DNA of 44,271 bases from an uncultured Ellagibacter sp. (GTDB taxonomy: Bacteria; Actinomycetota; Coriobacteriia; Coriobacteriales; Eggerthellaceae): positions 1 through 44,271 of the forward strand of contig NZ_CAKUAL010000011.1 of NCBI RefSeq assembly GCF_934636505.1, in the 5' to 3' direction. The notes under the pieces were generated by a model that saw only the letters and a list, made by a program, of their open reading frames with translations, had not been told where the DNA came from and searched no databases. Made by a program: the position numbers and the translations under genes. Below are positions 43,532 to 44,271 of the stretch, piece after piece. Numbering within the stretch: position 1 is the stretch's first letter; every line of letters begins with the position of its first letter.

Positions 43532-44271
43532 ATGTTCGATGTAGCGAAGGTTCGCGAGGATTTTCCTATTCTTCAGACGCAGGTACACGGGTGCCCGCTC
43601 GTGTACCTGGACAATTCTGCGACAACGCAAGTGTCTGACCAGGTGCTTCGCGCGATTGAGAACCACTATCACACGAGCAACGCCAACGTTCATCGCGGCA
43701 TGCACTATCTTGCGCACGCCTCGACCGACGCGCTCGAACGCGCACGTGAAACGGTGGCGCGCTTCGTGGGCGCGTCCGATGCGAGCTGCGTCGTCTTTAC
43801 GCGGGGCACGACTGACGGGTTGAACATGGTGGCGCGCGGGTTGGAGCACTTGCTTCACCCCGGCGACCGTGTGGTGGTGAGCCAGCTCGAGCATCACTCG
43901 AACTATGTGCCCTGGCAGCAGGCGTGTTTTGCCACGGGCGCCGAGTTCTGCGTCGTTCGTCTGACCGAGTCGGGCGACGTGGACGAGGGTCACCTCGCCG
44001 AGCTTCTTTCTGCGGGAAACGTGAAGATCGTCGCTATGGCCGGATGCTCGAACGTGCTCGGCACGGTGGTGCCGGTGGCGAGGATCGCGCGGGCCGCGCA
44101 CGACGCGGGTGCGCTCTTCGTGCTCGACGGCGCGCAGATCATGCGCCACGGCGTGGTCGACCTCGCCGAGTTCGGTGCCGACTACCTGGCGTTTTCCGGC
44201 CACAAGATGATGGCGGGCACGGGGATCGGCGCGCTTTGCGGCACGCGCGAGGCGCTCGAGATGCTCGCTCC
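43532..44271 (+). CDS. sufS: SufS/CsdA-type cysteine desulfurase, 3' truncated
   Basis: The visible 246 residues begin like group II cysteine desulfurases: V-R-E-D-F-P-I-L, then L-V-Y-L-D-N-S-A-T-T-Q near 24-34 and N-V-H-R-G-M-H-Y-L-A. E-H-H-S-N near 120 is the PLP-stacking His. The PLP lysine is Lys225 in F-S-G-H-K-M-M-A-G-T-G-I-G. The frame runs off the window end, so the catalytic Cys is not seen. It may supply FeS clusters with SufE or act on selenocysteine, given the nearby selenium genes. ATG 43532 is preceded by a weak AAGGGGGCGG site. Confidence 0.92.
   Translation, partial: MFDVAKVREDFPILQTQVHGCPLVYLDNSATTQVSDQVLRAIENHYHTSNANVHRGMHYLAHASTDALERARETVARFVGASDASCVVFTRGTTDGLNMVARGLEHLLHPGDRVVVSQLEHHSNYVPWQQACFATGAEFCVVRLTESGDVDEGHLAELLSAGNVKIVAMAGCSNVLGTVVPVARIARAAHDAGALFVLDGAQIMRHGVVDLAEFGADYLAFSGHKMMAGTGIGALCGTREALEMLA

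Noticed and set aside
43741..43756. A half parS (ACGTGAAAC) in the sufS-like gene.
   Set aside because: Only one arm matches; the other half is unrelated.

Overview
The window is about 44 kb of bacterial chromosome around the replication origin. Gene content, GC-rich codon use and the selenium genes (SelA, SelB, YedF, DUF3343), together with the DUF5679 zinc ribbon and SufE/SufS-type proteins, suggest an actinobacterium of class Coriobacteriia, perhaps an Eggerthellaceae relative. That placement is inference from gene content; no 16S rRNA is present.

Region 1 (1-8,450) is read leftward, except for a bifunctional-nuclease-fold gene. It starts with the 5' half of tRNA-Ile(GAT) and holds gyrA, gyrB, a DciA-like gene, recF and dnaN. 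Region 2 (8,418-9,157) has no gene and looks like oriC: DnaA-box-like sites, an AT-rich stretch and repeated TTTTCAAC/GTTGAAAA motifs. Region 3 (9,158-17,416) is read rightward: an unusual HATPase-winged-helix protein, dnaA, rpmH, rnpA, yidD, yidC, khpB/jag, rsmG, parA and parB. dnaA runs the same way as rpmH and away from dnaN, so the usual dnaA-dnaN order is broken, as expected if an oriC-dnaA segment was inverted.

Eight perfect copies of parS (TGTTTCACGTGAAACA) lie between 6.6 and 36.4 kb. One is inside recF and one forms the stem of a terminator. With ParA and ParB they make up the chromosome segregation system.

Region 4 (17.5-29.4 kb) holds a lipoprotein, rlmN, ddl, a tail-anchored protein, an exonuclease-DinG helicase fusion, a one-pass membrane coiled-coil protein, a 1,119-residue membrane protein built on a degenerate M28 peptidase fold with a huge insertion, and a small zinc ribbon. 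Region 5 (29.4-32.6 kb) is a LysR regulator divergent from a PaaK-like CoA ligase. The ligase is followed by a free-standing copy of the LysR effector domain that lacks a DNA-binding domain.

Region 6 (32.8-37.3 kb) is selenium metabolism: selA-selB one way, yedF and DUF3343 the other. Region 7 (37.4-42.4 kb) looks like one regulon: a GPH-type transporter, a PucR/CdaR-type regulator and a FucI-like protein whose predicted metal-ligand Asp is Asn. A 19-base motif occurs identically upstream of the regulator and directly upstream of the FucI-like gene. Region 8 (42.5 kb to the end) has sufE, an unrecognised gene and a truncated sufS-type cysteine desulfurase.

No insertion sequences, prophage or CRISPR were seen. 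The candidates for undescribed biology are the HATPase-wHTH protein beside dnaA, the LysR effector-domain protein paired with a CoA ligase, the degenerate M28 membrane protein, and the FucI-like regulon with its duplicated operator.
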